A DNA stretch of 60,074 nt from Zelonia costaricensis (GCA_030849075.1 JASAOO010003427.1:1-60074); one strand, 5' to 3'; counted from the first letter of the stretch, positions 20,752-31,662 are shown. The notes: generated by a model not told the origin, from the letters alone. Made by a program: numbers and translations.

Positions 20752-21420
20752 GGAAACATGGAAAAGAAACCACACACATGACGCGCGGGAGTGTCGACCC
20801 CGCCGCCCCCCCCCTTGTCCCCTATTGCGCTGATCTCCGCAGCCCACGCTCCGCCCAGCCCCGCGCTGCACCGTCGGCTCGCTTTGCAGCCGGTGGGCCT
20901 GGTGACGGCGCACACCGTAGGCGACGCTGCCGTGGGCGCCTTCCTTCATGCACGAGGAGTGCGCAGGAGGAGCGATGGCGCGTACCTTCGAAGCAGCTCC
21001 ACCACCGAGTCGTCGAGGCAGCCGTGCAGCCGCAGAGGCCCCGCGTGTGTGTCTCTGTGTGTGTGAGTGCCGCACCCCCGCGTCTCTGCGCCCTCCCACC
21101 CGGGCACCCCGCCTCAAGTGCCGCGCCGATGTCTTCTCTCTCCAGCACTCGCCTCCCGCTCCTCCCTCTCTGACTCCTCCTCTCGCGCCCTTCCTCCACG
21201 CCACTGGGCACACCCAGCAGCAGCGCAGAACCCCATTTCTTTCCTCCCCCTTCCCCTATCCACCTCCACCCCCTCCCCTCGCCACTCGACAGGCCTGCGT
21301 TGAGGTCGTCCTCGCCGAGACCGACGGCATTCCGCCTCCTCACCCCGCCACCCCCGGCGCGCACTCGCTTGTCAGTCCCAAGGATACCCACAAACGCCCA
21401 CTCTCGTCCTCCACCCGCTT

Positions 21421-21453
21421 CCTTCTCCTCCCGCATCTCTCTCTTCCGCTCAG
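21421..21453 (+). promoter_or_regulatory. Candidate trans-splice acceptor for RSP3
   Basis: A C/T tract of about 30 bases ends in CAG, with the AG at 21452-21453, giving a 38-base 5' UTR before the ATG at 21492. A second CAG at about 21487-21489 is an alternative. Confidence 0.5.
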
Positions 21454-21491
21454 CGACCACTCTCCACCGCGGCCCCGTTCTGTCCGCAGCG

Positions 21492-22553
21492 ATGCAGCGA
21501 CAGGCGGCAGACACGGAGGTGACGGCGGCGGCCTACACCTTCCGGCAGCCCCCACAGGGCTTCCAGGAGCCCAAGTACCGCGACCCCGCCGGTACCCGCA
21601 ACGCCGGCCCGAACGCGCCGGGCTCGTCGCAGCGCTATGGCAACATCATGTACGACCGCCGCGTCTACCGCGGTAACACCTATGCTAGCCCCATCATGTC
21701 CACCGCCGCGCGGGCGGAAATGGAGAAGCGCGAGATGGTGGACACACAGCGGCGCAAGCAGGCCTCGCAGCGCGCCGCCTCGATCAAGCGGCGCCAGCAG
21801 CTCGAGGCGGCGCGGCGGCACATGGCCACACCCGACCCGGGCGACGATCGCCACAACACGCAGATCCAGACCGACGAGTACCTCGAGGAGCTCACGGACC
21901 GCGTCGAGCAGCAGGTGCAGGAGACGCAGACGGACCCGCTCATGGACCGCCCGGCGACGCCCAAGTACGTGCCGACCAAGTCTGGCCGCGACGCCGAGAC
22001 CCAAATCCACGAAGGCGATCTGTTTCGCTTCGATGAGGCGGTCGAGCCGATTCTGGAGGTGCTGGTGGGCAAGACGCTCGAGCAGGCGATGCTAGAGGTG
22101 ATGCAGGAGGAGGAGCTGGAGCTGCTGCGCCAGCAGCAGATCGAGTTCGAGCAGCGCCGCAAGGAGGAGCTGCTGGAGACGCAGAAGCTCGAGGCGGAGG
22201 AGCGGCGCAAGTTTGAGGAGAAGGAGCGTCGCAAGAAGCAGGAGATGGAGCGCATTCAGCGTGAGAAGGAGACGCGGGAGAAGCTGCAGGCGCGCCAGTT
22301 CGCAAAGGCGTACATGAGTAACATGGAGAACCGCGTCTTCTCGCGGCTGCAGGATGAGGGCTGGTTTGCCGACCGCGTGCTCAACGAGGTGGAGCTCGAC
22401 TTCTTCCCGTGGCTGCTGGGCGAGGTGGACAAGGAGCTTGCCAAAAAGACGAAGGCACGTGCGCTGGTCGACGAGCTCATCCGCGAGGTCGTCCGCCTCA
22501 ACGCGGAGCAGCTAGCCAAGAGCCGCGCCGCGCAGGAGGCCCTTCTCGAGTAG
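21492..22553 (+). CDS. RSP3: Radial spoke protein 3
   Basis: The protein has 353 residues and is the homologue of RSP3, which anchors radial spokes to the outer doublet microtubules of the axoneme and acts as an A-kinase anchoring protein in Chlamydomonas. Recognition rests on the diagnostic YGNIMYDRR...RGNTYA stretch at about residues 50-67 and the conserved region from about 175 with FDEAVEPILEVLVGKTLEQA, the segment matching the amphipathic RII-binding helix. A long charged coiled coil (about 205-275) and the FFPWLL segment near the C-terminus follow. The start is the first ATG after the predicted splice acceptor; the open frame continues upstream only through non-ATG codons. The product should act in the flagellum. 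Confidence 0.95.
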   Translation: MQRQAADTEVTAAAYTFRQPPQGFQEPKYRDPAGTRNAGPNAPGSSQRYGNIMYDRRVYRGNTYASPIMSTAARAEMEKREMVDTQRRKQASQRAASIKRRQQLEAARRHMATPDPGDDRHNTQIQTDEYLEELTDRVEQQVQETQTDPLMDRPATPKYVPTKSGRDAETQIHEGDLFRFDEAVEPILEVLVGKTLEQAMLEVMQEEELELLRQQQIEFEQRRKEELLETQKLEAEERRKFEEKERRKKQEMERIQREKETREKLQARQFAKAYMSNMENRVFSRLQDEGWFADRVLNEVELDFFPWLLGEVDKELAKKTKARALVDELIREVVRLNAEQLAKSRAAQEALLE

Positions 22554-23774
22554 AGCTGGAATACACAGAAGACCGCAGGAGAGGAGGGGGGGGGGCGTCT
22601 CATGCCCTTCCCGCTGCCCCTGTCGTGAACCACCTCCATTCCGAGTGCTTTTCTGCAGCTCAGCAGTGCCTGTGCGACTCTCCCCCCCCCCCTCCGGGGG
22701 AGGCCACCCATCCCCTTCTCACCTGCCGCTCTTGCTGCGGACGCGGTGGGCCGTCGCTGCTGCAGTGGTGTTCGTTTCTTCTTCTCCGCTCTTTGCACCG
22801 CCCAACGCCTCCGTCGGAGGCGCAGCGTTGCGGCGCTCCCCCGCCCTTGTCCGTAGCGCCGCTCGCCGACACAGTCTTCTGTATGTGTGTGTGTGTGTGT
22901 TTGTCTTTTCCGCTGGTGTCGAGCCCTGTTGGACGCATGTATAGTATGTACGGTTTTTCAGTGGGGTGGCGGCACTGCGTCGCCCTCCATCTTGTGTGTC
23001 TGCGGATGTAAGCCAGTTTTTGATTCCGTTTTCGAGTTGTCTGTGCGTGTTTCTGCGTGTGTGGATGCATGTCCGCTGATTGTGCCGATACGCTCCCCCG
23101 TCTCCCACTGTTTTGCCCCATAATGCCACCGGCGACCTCGCCGCGTCAGTGGGCCTCTTCCAGTGGCGGGTGGGGGGGGCGAGTGAGGGGCGTGTACGAG
23201 CAGGTTCCTATCCCGTGCTCTCTCCCGCTCTCGCCGTAGCGGTGGTGACGAGACAGGTGTTGCTTGCTTGTGCTGATTACTGTCTTTGCGTCTTTCCAAA
23301 CGAAAAAAACGAAACGAAAAAAAAAGAGAGAAACGAATGTGAACTGAAGTGGTTCGGCAGCAGAGTGGTTCATGTGCTGCATTGGCACGGAAGGAATCGC
23401 GCACCTTCTGCCCAGCCAGCACTGGCTCGGTCTGGGCTTGTCATGGCCCTGTGACGACTCAGCGCGTTCGTGGATGAACAGCGCCACTTTGTGTGACGTC
23501 GCGTCTGAGGAGGAGGTGAAGTACAGCGCATCTTGAATTGTTTTCACCGCCTCACCCCCCCCCCCCCGGGGTGCAGAGAGGAGTTTTCGCTCTCGCCGTC
23601 AACCGCCTCGCGGAGGTGGGCCCCCGAGTGCGTCACCCCTGTGCGTGGTCGATGCAACAGAGAAGTCCCCTTTTGACGTAGTGTAGATGCAGACTCGCCA
23701 ACACCGGCTCCGACTGTCGTTTCTCGTCCCCGTGGCCGTTGCTTTCGTTGCTCCTCTACACTGCACGCACTTTT

Positions 23775-23781
23775 ACACACA

Positions 23782-23819
<38 letters not shown>
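23775..23819 (+). repeat. CA microsatellite
   Basis: About 45 bp of nearly perfect CA dinucleotides, broken once by a T. It lies about 700 bp before the next start codon, opposite in sequence sense to the GT tract near 22884 in the same spacer. Confidence 0.95.
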
Positions 23820-23821
<2 letters not shown>

Positions 23822-24463
23822 TCGCAACCGCACGCCGCGACAACCACTTCCACGCCGACGCGCAACACCAGCTCTAGCACGAGCGTCGACTCGTTGGAAG
23901 AGAACTACCGTATCTCGTCCCGACAAAGAGCCAGCCGAGGCGGCGCTCGTACCTGTGCGAACGCCGCGCTGTCACCTCACGCACTGCTTGGTCGTAGCAC
24001 CATCGCCGGGAGAGCACACGCTCGTTATCTGTAGAGCTCGTTTCTCATCTCCGCAACAGTGGCGTCTCCCTCTCTGATCCTTGTCTGCACTTCACTCGAC
24101 GATTTGTCGTGATCCCCGCCTCCCCCCTTTCTGCGTGAGCGACTCAACACGGATTTCGGTCGCATTTCGGGTTTCTGCACGACTAGCTTCTTTTTTCTTT
24201 TCTTCCCTTGCCGCTAGATCTCTTAGACAACAACGAGGAAGCGCACAGCCGCGGCCTCGTCTCCACCACCGCGCGCTTCTCCGTGAAGTCTGTCAAGGTG
24301 CGTGGCTGTGCACCTGCGCAGCGCTCTTTTTGTGCTTTAGTGTACGAGGCTGTTCCCCTTGGCTGGCTCCGTCTGTGCAGCTGTCACGTGAACGCAAAGC
24401 AGTGCCGCGTTGAGCCCTGCAGCGGCGACGGACCTCAAGCGACGTGGTGCGTCGCACGCCCCC

Positions 24464-24506
24464 TCCCTCTTTTTCTCTTTCCCTTTCTTTCCCTCGCCTG
24501 CGCAAG
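24464..24506 (+). promoter_or_regulatory. Candidate trans-splice acceptor for the 578-residue gene
   Basis: A strong C/T tract of about 35 bases is followed by GCGCAAG, with the AG at 24505-24506. This would give a 12-base 5' UTR before the ATG at 24519. Confidence 0.6.
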
Positions 24507-24518
24507 CGAGTTCAATCA

Positions 24519-26255
24519 ATGCAGACGTCTGCCGTGACGGCGGCGCTGCAGGATGCGCTGGAGAAGGGCGACATTGTTGAACTGGAGCTGGCCATCACGG
24601 CGGCAGAGGACGCCCTGCACGTCTCGTCGCGTGCCCGCAAAACGCCGTCGTCTGCGCTAGGCAGCCTGATCGCGCGCGCCAAGGACATGCACCTGGTACA
24701 CACGGACGCGTGCAAGTCGTACGTGCGGCCGCTGCGCAAGGCGTGCAAGGAGCTTAACGAGCGCGGCATCTTCGAGGCGCTCGTCAAGGCCCGCAGTGCG
24801 CCGGACGAGGTGCAGCTGTGCATGTACACAGACCTGTGCAACGCCGAGTCGCTGCGGCACGAAATCGTTGCCGCCCAGAGGCTCGCGGTGCAGCTCCTCG
24901 ACGCCACCAGCGCGCAGGAGGTGGACGACTTCCTGAACGAGTGCTCGCCGTTCCTGGAGGACCGCACAGTGCTGGCACTCGTGCAGAAGCGCGAGGACCT
25001 CCTGCGCGAGGAGCGGCGTCAACGAATGGGCGCCGTTACGACCCCGCGGCGCCCCGGTGGGCCTCGCGATGCGGGGGCGGTCGACCCCATCGACAACCTG
25101 GGTCGCAGGGAGATGGCAGACGTGGGCGCGCCGCCACTTGCAATGCAGCAGCCGTACCGCATGCGTCAGCGGAGCGACAGCCCTGCCACGCGCACAGGGC
25201 GTAGCGCCTCGGAGGACGAGGCGGCGCGCAGCTCGTGCAGCACCCCCGCGGCGTACCCGGCGCTGCGTGACGTGATGGGCAGAGCCTACGACGTCGGCCT
25301 ACCGCATGGCGTCGCTGACGGCGCCTCGCCCTGGATGCAGGCGATGCGCGTCCTGCGGCAGCAGGCCTACGAGGAGGTGGTGCGGGAGGAGGGCAGCAGG
25401 CGGCAGCGACTGGTGGAGGCCGAGGAGGAGGCCCGCGTCGATCTTTACCGCGGCGAGATGCTTGCACGAGGGCAGCGCTGGGCAGCCTTGGTGCCTCTCT
25501 TCACGGCGGGCGTGGCAAAGAACGGAAGCGTGGCGGCCGGCGAGGCATCACGTGCGCCGGCTCCACCCGCACAGGCCAGCAGCGCCAGCACCGCTGCAGC
25601 CGGGCCCCCGCCTCCGCCGCCGCTCGCTGTGCCGGCAGCAACAGCAACTGTGGCTGCCACGCCAGCGACCTCGCCGTCGCCGCGTGTGTACGCAACGCAC
25701 ACGCTCGCGGCCTATGCGCTGCGCACCGGTGCCGGCCAGCCCACCCCGACCCGTCCGCCGCGCGGCGTCGATGGTGGCGTGGCGGCGCAGGGCGCCATTC
25801 TCGGCAGCGTGGCGCTGCGGCAGCGCGTGGCCGACGACCTGCACACGCCGCGTGCTTACCGTGACACGCCGAACATCTCGCCCATCAAGGAGGTGAGCAC
25901 GGCAAGCGGGGCGGCGTCGCTGTCAGAGCAGAACCACCTCTTCCACCGCGCCGGCACCCGACCTGGCTGGGGCGATGGCCTGGACCGCGGCACGCCGCGG
26001 GAGCGGGCATCGATCAGTAGCGCCAGCGGCACGACAGACCCCCTCGTTTCTGCGTCGCTGGTGGCCCCGGCCTCCCCGACGATGCAGCTGCGCCGCATTC
26101 AGGCCCGACTGCGTGCCGTGCTGCAGGAGGAGGACATCCATCGCCGCGACATCGAGGGCACCGAGGACTTCGACCGCAGCGTCTTTCTCTTTCCCGTCTC
26201 TGCCCGCATTGCGCTGCTGCGCCGCACCGAGGCACAGCGCCGGCGCAGTTTCTGA
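24519..26255 (+). CDS. Protein of unknown function, 578 residues
   Basis: I do not recognise this protein. Residues 1 to about 175 are predicted mostly alpha-helical with regularly spaced Leu, Ala and charged residues, resembling an all-helical bundle. Residues about 180-270 are Arg/Pro/Ser-rich and likely disordered. A charged helical segment with EEVVREEGSRRQR-like sequence spans about 285-330. An Ala/Pro-rich disordered stretch follows (about 350-420), and the last 60 residues form another Arg-rich helix. No signal peptide or membrane segment is seen. The start is the ATG right after the predicted acceptor. A real gene is supported by length, codon use and position. A cytoskeletal or flagellar role is possible but rests only on composition. 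Confidence 0.85.
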   Translation: MQTSAVTAALQDALEKGDIVELELAITAAEDALHVSSRARKTPSSALGSLIARAKDMHLVHTDACKSYVRPLRKACKELNERGIFEALVKARSAPDEVQLCMYTDLCNAESLRHEIVAAQRLAVQLLDATSAQEVDDFLNECSPFLEDRTVLALVQKREDLLREERRQRMGAVTTPRRPGGPRDAGAVDPIDNLGRREMADVGAPPLAMQQPYRMRQRSDSPATRTGRSASEDEAARSSCSTPAAYPALRDVMGRAYDVGLPHGVADGASPWMQAMRVLRQQAYEEVVREEGSRRQRLVEAEEEARVDLYRGEMLARGQRWAALVPLFTAGVAKNGSVAAGEASRAPAPPAQASSASTAAAGPPPPPPLAVPAATATVAATPATSPSPRVYATHTLAAYALRTGAGQPTPTRPPRGVDGGVAAQGAILGSVALRQRVADDLHTPRAYRDTPNISPIKEVSTASGAASLSEQNHLFHRAGTRPGWGDGLDRGTPRERASISSASGTTDPLVSASLVAPASPTMQLRRIQARLRAVLQEEDIHRRDIEGTEDFDRSVFLFPVSARIALLRRTEAQRRRSF

Positions 26256-27005
26256 TCGTGCCACGCGCCCCCCTCCGCCCTGCGTGTGTGTGCGTCGGTG
26301 TATAATTTGCCGTACGGGGGGACTGCCGAATTATCGTGTCTGTTCAGCAAGCGCGCCGTATCCAGCGTGCGTTGGGCTTTGGGAAGCTGACAAAGAAGAG
26401 CAGAGGAAATTGAGTGCACCCGTTTCGCCAGCGGTGGCCAACGCAGAACGACATCAGAGATGGAAAGGGTGGTGCGGGGGTGGGGGGGGGTGGATGGTTG
26501 TGAAGTGGAGCTGCCCGTGCCGTCACCTACATCTCAGACGACACGTGTACGCACTTGAACCGGAACTCACAGTATGGTAACGCTCCTGTCACCCGCCCCC
26601 CCCCTCCTTTCCGCACCCCACATGCCGCGTACCGTCTTCCATTTCATCTCTGGTCCCTCCCCCCTCCTCTGCCCCCCCCCTCCCCCCGCCTCACCTCAAC
26701 GCGCTCACGGTGTGCACCAACTTCGCTGGCCTTCACACCGCTGCACGCCGAAGAAGCGCTCACGCCGCTGCACGCTCCACTTTCTCCTCCCCTCTCGTTT
26801 CCTCCTCCATTCTCTTTTGGTCTTGTGTGCGTTTGTCCGGTGCGCCGTTCCTCCTCCTCTGCGCCCCCCCTGCTTCGCAATCTGACTGGTGTTGCGGTAG
26901 TTCACGCCAGGCGCACCTCTCCGCCTCCTTGCTTCACCCCTTCACCGTTTTTCTCCACACTGCCCTCACCTCCCCCCTCCCCTTTGGCGTGTCTGCCGTG
27001 CGAAG
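26256..27005 (+). other. Spacer before the amastin-like gene
   Basis: No gene is seen. It contains a short GT stretch near 26282-26302, a G run at 26482-26490, C runs near 26591 and 26671, and a pyrimidine-rich leader. The exact trans-splice acceptor is unclear; AG dinucleotides at about 26899 and at 27004-27005 are both possible. Confidence 0.6.
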
Positions 27006-27623
27006 ATGACCAACTACACGGCCGTGCGGGTCACGGTGATGGTCTGCTCCGTCATCGCCGTGGCGCTGGCGGTCGTTGGAACTCTGATGCCCTTCTTCAC
27101 GATGTCTAGCAGCGTAACAGCTACGGTCGCCTCTCTCAACGCGACGATCCACAGCCCCGGGTTTAACATCACAACCGACGCGGGTGTGCTGGCGCAGTTT
27201 GGCATGCTGGTGGGTGGCGCGCAGGCGGGGAGCAAGATGACGCTGTGGCAGCTCACATCCGGCAACACCACCGTCGACCTGCGCGACAACTTCTTCACGT
27301 GCTACAGCGGCAACATGCTCATCCAGGCCGCGGAAGGCATCGCCGTCGTCACATGCGTGCTGGCTGTCGCCGACCTCATCATGGCCATCTTCCTCTTCCT
27401 CTTCTCCGCCGTGGTGAAGTTCCCGCTGGCCCTGTACTTCTTCCTGTCCGCGGCGGCGGCGGCCGTCACGTTGGGCCTCGCCCTCAACCTCTACCTCCAC
27501 GGCTGGTGCGGCATGCAGTCTCTCAAGGCCACCAAGTGGGACTTGAGTTTCGGCTTCGCCCTCTTTGTCGTGTCGTGCGTCGTGTCGCTGCTCGCCAGCA
27601 TTCTCACCATGTTTGCCGACTGA
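27006..27623 (+). CDS. Four-transmembrane amastin-like protein
   Basis: This 205-residue protein has four hydrophobic segments, at about residues 8-31, 103-134, 139-165 and 181-203. The first is followed by a roughly 70-residue loop with NxT sequons at Asn45, Asn54 and Asn87. Size, topology and a TLWQ motif in the loop (about 79-82) resemble amastins, the surface glycoproteins of trypanosomatids. However, the full amastin signature (Cys, then Leu-Trp-Gly, then Cys) is not present: the first Cys is missing and Gly is replaced by Gln. The first segment could act as a signal anchor. A divergent amastin or another tetraspan family are both possible. It stands alone here, not in an amastin tandem array. 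Confidence 0.8.
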   Translation: MTNYTAVRVTVMVCSVIAVALAVVGTLMPFFTMSSSVTATVASLNATIHSPGFNITTDAGVLAQFGMLVGGAQAGSKMTLWQLTSGNTTVDLRDNFFTCYSGNMLIQAAEGIAVVTCVLAVADLIMAIFLFLFSAVVKFPLALYFFLSAAAAAVTLGLALNLYLHGWCGMQSLKATKWDLSFGFALFVVSCVVSLLASILTMFAD

Positions 27624-27922
27624 GGCGCTGCGCTGCGTCGTGCGTGGCGGTGCCCACGCGTGTGAAGAGCGCGCCGGCGCTTTCACTAGCCAGCGTTGTA
27701 TGTGCGTAGCGAGCCTGCGCTGTGCCTGGCCACGACATCATTTTGTTTTTCTTCTCAAGGTTTGCGCTCCTCCCCCCCCCCCCCGCACCGACTCCCGGCG
27801 CGCTGATGTTGTGTCTGTGAGAGAATGCTGATTCCCTGTTCGACTTTCTTGCTTTCTTCATTTTTTCTTTCTCGGTGTTGTCCCGCTGCGATCATCTGTG
27901 CGGTCGACGGGTGCAGCGTGTG

Positions 27923-27956
<34 letters not shown>

Positions 27957-29574
27957 GTGTGCACCGCCATTTTTGTCATTCTCCTGCCACGGTACCCGGC
28001 CGATGTTCTCTTTTCTCTTCTGCTTTTACTTGTTTTTCCTCCCGCTCGTCCGCGAATGAGGGACGTGACGCCCTCACCCGCCCACTGGATGTCTCTCTGA
28101 ATTCCTCGTGTCTGCTTCGGCGTGCCGTGGCTGCTTTTTCCCCCACCGCACCTGTCACCGCGTCGCCGTGCCACGTAAACCACTTCTTTTCTTTGCCCCC
28201 TCCCCCCTCCTCCTCCCGTTTTTGTTTTGCACGCTGTGGTGTGCGGATGCGCCGTGCGCCGCCTCTCTGACCCCGGCTCTCTCGTTCAGCCGGGGGCTTC
28301 GCACCCGCACGCACAGAGAGGCACCCGAATGGGACGGTGCACCGCTTGCGTGTCGAGTAGCGAACGGTATCGCCAGACTTACGTGGACGTCTTCACTCTT
28401 TCCCCCTCGTCCCACTCCGGTCACGTCGCCATCCCGTCTCCCTCCTCCGCCGCTGAATCGAGATCAGAGTTGGAGACACATGTGTGGGCGGCGTTTATCA
28501 GTTTTCGCTCGGCAACGTTGCGGTGGCTCTCCCCAAACTTGAACGCCACATCAAATTGATCGGCGTATGTGTGTATGTGTGTGTGTGTGCGGGTGCCCAA
28601 GTGCACACACCCGCGGCGGCGTTTTCATGTAGCCATTCCACGCGCGCTTCTCTTCCCTTTCCTTCCGCCTTGTTCCTCTCTGTGCCTTTGCACTCGTCGG
28701 CTCGTGCTCGTACACCTGCTCGACTGTGCCTCCTCTGTTGCTTGTTTCTTTCTTTCCTTGCGCCTGTGCCCCACTCCACTCTCCCTCCTCCTCTATTGCT
28801 TACGTCTGTTTGCGTGTCTGTCTGCCTTCGCCGTGGTCTTTTCCCGTGGTCCAGAGCAAGTGTGTGTGTGTGTGTGTGCTTGAACAAGCGCCTCTTTTTC
28901 CTGATCGTCTCCCGCACGGTGCACTGGTGCGTGCCCGACGCGCGGTGCCACAGACTGGTGACACCTCTCAAGAGATGAATGCTCGCTGCCCCCGTAGAGG
29001 CATCCGATACAGCGGACGAGAGTCCCACTCAAGTGCAGTCCCTCACTACAGCAATGACCCGCGGCGGGAAAGGAAAAAGGAAACTCGCGCCGAAACGAAA
29101 GCAATCACGGTGTGGCGGCCTACGGTGGCGATGGGAGGCATGTCCTTTGTTTTCTTTTTGTTTGACTCACTGAGGCTGCGTGGTTTGCGTCACAGCCAGA
29201 CTTGCAGGCTCTTCGTCGCAGTAGCTCACCGTGAATCGCGTGAGCCAAGGCTGAGTGCATTGCCGGCACCTTGAATCGCCCGTGCTCGTTCTCGCCAAGT
29301 ACACTTCTCGCACACGCACGAGCACATCATCTCGACTCGGTGTCTCCTGTTTTCCCTCTTGCAACGACCTTGTGTGTTTGCACTAACACCGCACTGAACA
29401 TTCGGTCGCCCCCCACACCACCCCCATACGCTCACCCAGACTCACCACGAGCCCGCACATAGAGGCCCATCACAGCCCGTCCCATAGACGCGTAGCATCC
29501 TTATGCCGGCGTCCATTTGCACGCAATACGCCGATCCCCTTTTTTAAAAATTTCTTGCTTGCGTGACTGCCGCC
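27624..29574 (+). other. Spacer between the amastin-like gene and RFC subunit
   Basis: No gene is seen in about 1.95 kb. It has a C run near 27772-27784, GT tracts at 27918-27961, about 28565-28588 and 28860-28878, and non-repetitive sequence at about 28900-29300 with no open frame of note. A T6A5 stretch near 29540 lies just before the RFC start. Long 3' UTRs are usual for amastin genes. Confidence 0.6.
27918..27961 (+). repeat. GT microsatellite with TATG interruptions
   Basis: About 44 bp of GT dinucleotides with three TATG steps, about 300 bp after the amastin-like stop codon. Confidence 0.9.
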
Positions 29575-30666
29575 ATGGCCACGTCCAACACACCCTGGGT
29601 GGAGAAGTACCGCCCGCAGACGGTGGCCGACATCGTCGGCAACACAGAGGCGATCTCACGTCTGCAGGTCATCGCCAAGGAAGGCAACCTTCCAAACCTA
29701 CTCCTGTGCGGACCACCCGGCACGGGAAAGACGACTAGCATGCTGTGCCTCGCTCGTGACCTCCTGCTGCAGGGCGGAGAGGCGGACACCGGCACGGCGA
29801 CCTCGTCGGGTGGGTCGAGCGCCAACAAGGACATTCTAAAGGACGCCGTGCTGGAGCTGAACGCCAGCGACGACCGCGGGCTCGACGTGGTGCGGGAGAA
29901 GATCAAGCTTTTCGCGCAGACCAAGAAGACACTGCCTAAGAAGTTCTTCTCTGGCGGTAGCGACGGCGCAGCGGAGGAGCAGGTCGTGCACCTCCACAAG
30001 ATTGTGCTGCTCGACGAGGCGGACAGCATGACGCCGGCCGCCCAGCAGGCGCTGCGTCGCACGATGGAGCTGCACAGCAGCACGACGCGCTTTGCCTTTG
30101 CGTGCAACAACAGCAGCAAGATTATCGAGCCGATCCAGTCCCGCTGCGCCGTCGTCCGCTTCAAAAAGCTCAGCGACGCCGACATCCTGAAGCGGCTCGT
30201 CTACGTCGTCCAGCAGGAGAAGGTGTCCTACACCGATGACGGGCTCGAGGCGCTGCTGTACCTCGCTGAGGGGGACCTGCGGCAGGCCATGAACGCGCTG
30301 CAGGCGACGCACACCGGCTACGGCCTCGTTAACGCCGACAACGTGTTCAAGGTGTGCGACCAGCCGCACCCCGTCCTCGTCGAGAACATTATCACCGCCT
30401 GCGTGACGAAGCGCAACATCGAGGAGGCGCACAAGGAGATGAACCGCCTGCTGAACCGCGGCTACGCCCCTGCCGACGTCATCGCCACCTTCTTCAAGGT
30501 GATCCAGACCAACGCGCGTCTCTTCCGCAGCGAGCTGCAGCAGCTCGAAGTGTTGAAGGTGGTAGGTGAGACCACCATGCGTATTGCCGAGGGCGTTGGC
30601 ACGTCGCTGCAGCTTGCCGCCATGCTGGCCCGCATCATCGCCGCCGTCGAGAGCGCGCCGTCATAG
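29575..30666 (+). CDS. RFC2: Replication factor C small subunit (human RFC2 / yeast Rfc4 class)
   Basis: This 363-residue AAA+ ATPase is one small subunit of the clamp loader that opens PCNA and loads it at primer-template junctions in the nucleus. Visible features are PWVEKYRP (7-14), Walker [10 protein letters not shown] (46-54), ASDDRG (97-102), Walker B LLDEAD (145-150) and the arginine-finger SRC (189-191). The C-terminal helical collar reads like human RFC2, as does the N-terminal IVGN...SRL stretch, so I assign this class rather than other small subunits. Two low-complexity inserts are unusual: Gly/Ser/Thr-rich at about 66-87 and Gly-rich at about 125-136. The ATG at 29575 is the first in frame; the symbol follows human naming. 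Confidence 0.95.
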   Translation: MATSNTPWVEKYRPQTVADIVGNTEAISRLQVIAKEGNLPNLLLCGPPGTGKTTSMLCLARDLLLQGGEADTGTATSSGGSSANKDILKDAVLELNASDDRGLDVVREKIKLFAQTKKTLPKKFFSGGSDGAAEEQVVHLHKIVLLDEADSMTPAAQQALRRTMELHSSTTRFAFACNNSSKIIEPIQSRCAVVRFKKLSDADILKRLVYVVQQEKVSYTDDGLEALLYLAEGDLRQAMNALQATHTGYGLVNADNVFKVCDQPHPVLVENIITACVTKRNIEEAHKEMNRLLNRGYAPADVIATFFKVIQTNARLFRSELQQLEVLKVVGETTMRIAEGVGTSLQLAAMLARIIAAVESAPS

Positions 30667-30811
30667 AAAAGAGCCAAGAAGGGGGGGGGCAACCAGACGA
30701 CCTCCTGGCGGTGAAGAAGCCCCGACTCACCGTGAACGAGGGAGCTGTCAGCTTCCGATGCGCACGCGTGTGTGCCTGCCCACGTTTGACATGGTGCGGC
30801 TACTGAAATGA

Positions 30812-30834
30812 GGGGGCGGGGGAGGGAGGGAGGG
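30812..30834 (+). repeat. G-quadruplex motif after the RFC subunit gene
   Basis: Five G tracts of 3-5 bases are separated by single bases (C or A). It lies about 145 bp after the stop codon on the sense strand, so it would be in the 3' UTR or just beyond the processing site. Confidence 0.75.
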
Positions 30835-31244
30835 ACGTCCGTGGCGTGTCCGTGTTGGATCTACCATCATATAAAGACGTGTTTCAACAAAGAAAGCAGC
30901 TACGCCGCGAAGGCGCGGGCAGAGCAGAGCAACAAAGAGCGGGAGCCGTGCGCCGCTCCTCAACTGCTGTGCGTGCAGCTGGTGTCTGCGCTGCTCCTCC
31001 AAGGTCAGAGGAGGTGCTGTTGCTGCTGCTGCGGTTGGAATAATAGGCCTCGGCTGCGCCCTTCATTTCTGTGCTCGGTGACGAAGGATGCCGCGCACTC
31101 GTCGGTGCTGTCGAGCTCGCGGTTCTGAGACGCCCTGGGCAACGCTCCCCCCGTGGCTTTCGTTCTTTCTGTCCCGAGTCAAACCAGCTCCAACACCGAG
31201 GCAAGTCCTGTCGCTTCCTCCTCTCCCCCTCCCTCCATCACAAG

Positions 31245-31299
31245 CGCACACACACGCACGCACACACACACACGCACACACGCACACGCACACTCACAC
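31245..31299 (+). repeat. CA microsatellite with CG interruptions
   Basis: About 55 bp of CA dinucleotides interrupted by CG and CT steps, about 490 bp before the kinase start codon. Confidence 0.9.
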
Positions 31300-31662
31300 C
31301 CTTCCTCTGTATCGGGGAGAGCGCTCAAATACAACAGCCTGGAGGTCCACGTTTTTTTTTTGTTTCCAGTCGCCACTTTTCCCCTTGTACGTGCGGCTTT
31401 ACAAACTTCTCTCACCCCCCCCCAGACGTGGACTCCTTGACGGCCACGGCGTCCTAAACTCTACACGACCACACGCGCGCCTTCTCCTTCCTGGTAAAGC
31501 GGTCGGCGCCTGCGTGCTCCCTCCTAGACCCTCCCCGCTCTTGTGCGAAGCCCATCTGTGCTCCTTCTCTGTCCCTCCTCTCTCCGCCCTCGCCGTGGTT
31601 GTTGTGCGCGCACAGCTCTGGGGCACGCTGCAACGCACGCTCGAGACGCTCTCGCGGACTGT

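Larger units (their letters stand above)
19387..21491 (+). other. Spacer between the calpain-like gene and RSP3
   Basis: No gene is seen. The 3' flank of the calpain-like gene is mixed sequence. It is followed by a G run at about 19960-19967, a GGGA-repeat G-quadruplex motif at 20282-20307, C runs near 20573-20585, an N at 20694 flanked by a duplication, a GT stretch near 21045-21066 and a pyrimidine-rich leader before RSP3. Confidence 0.65.
22554..24518 (+). other. Spacer between RSP3 and the 578-residue gene
   Basis: No gene is seen. A G10 run (22586-22595) sits 32 bases after the RSP3 stop, then a C run near 22681, a GT tract at about 22884-22900, a purine stretch near 23301-23335, a C run near 23556 and a long CA tract at 23775-23819. 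The final part is pyrimidine-rich leader. Confidence 0.65.
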
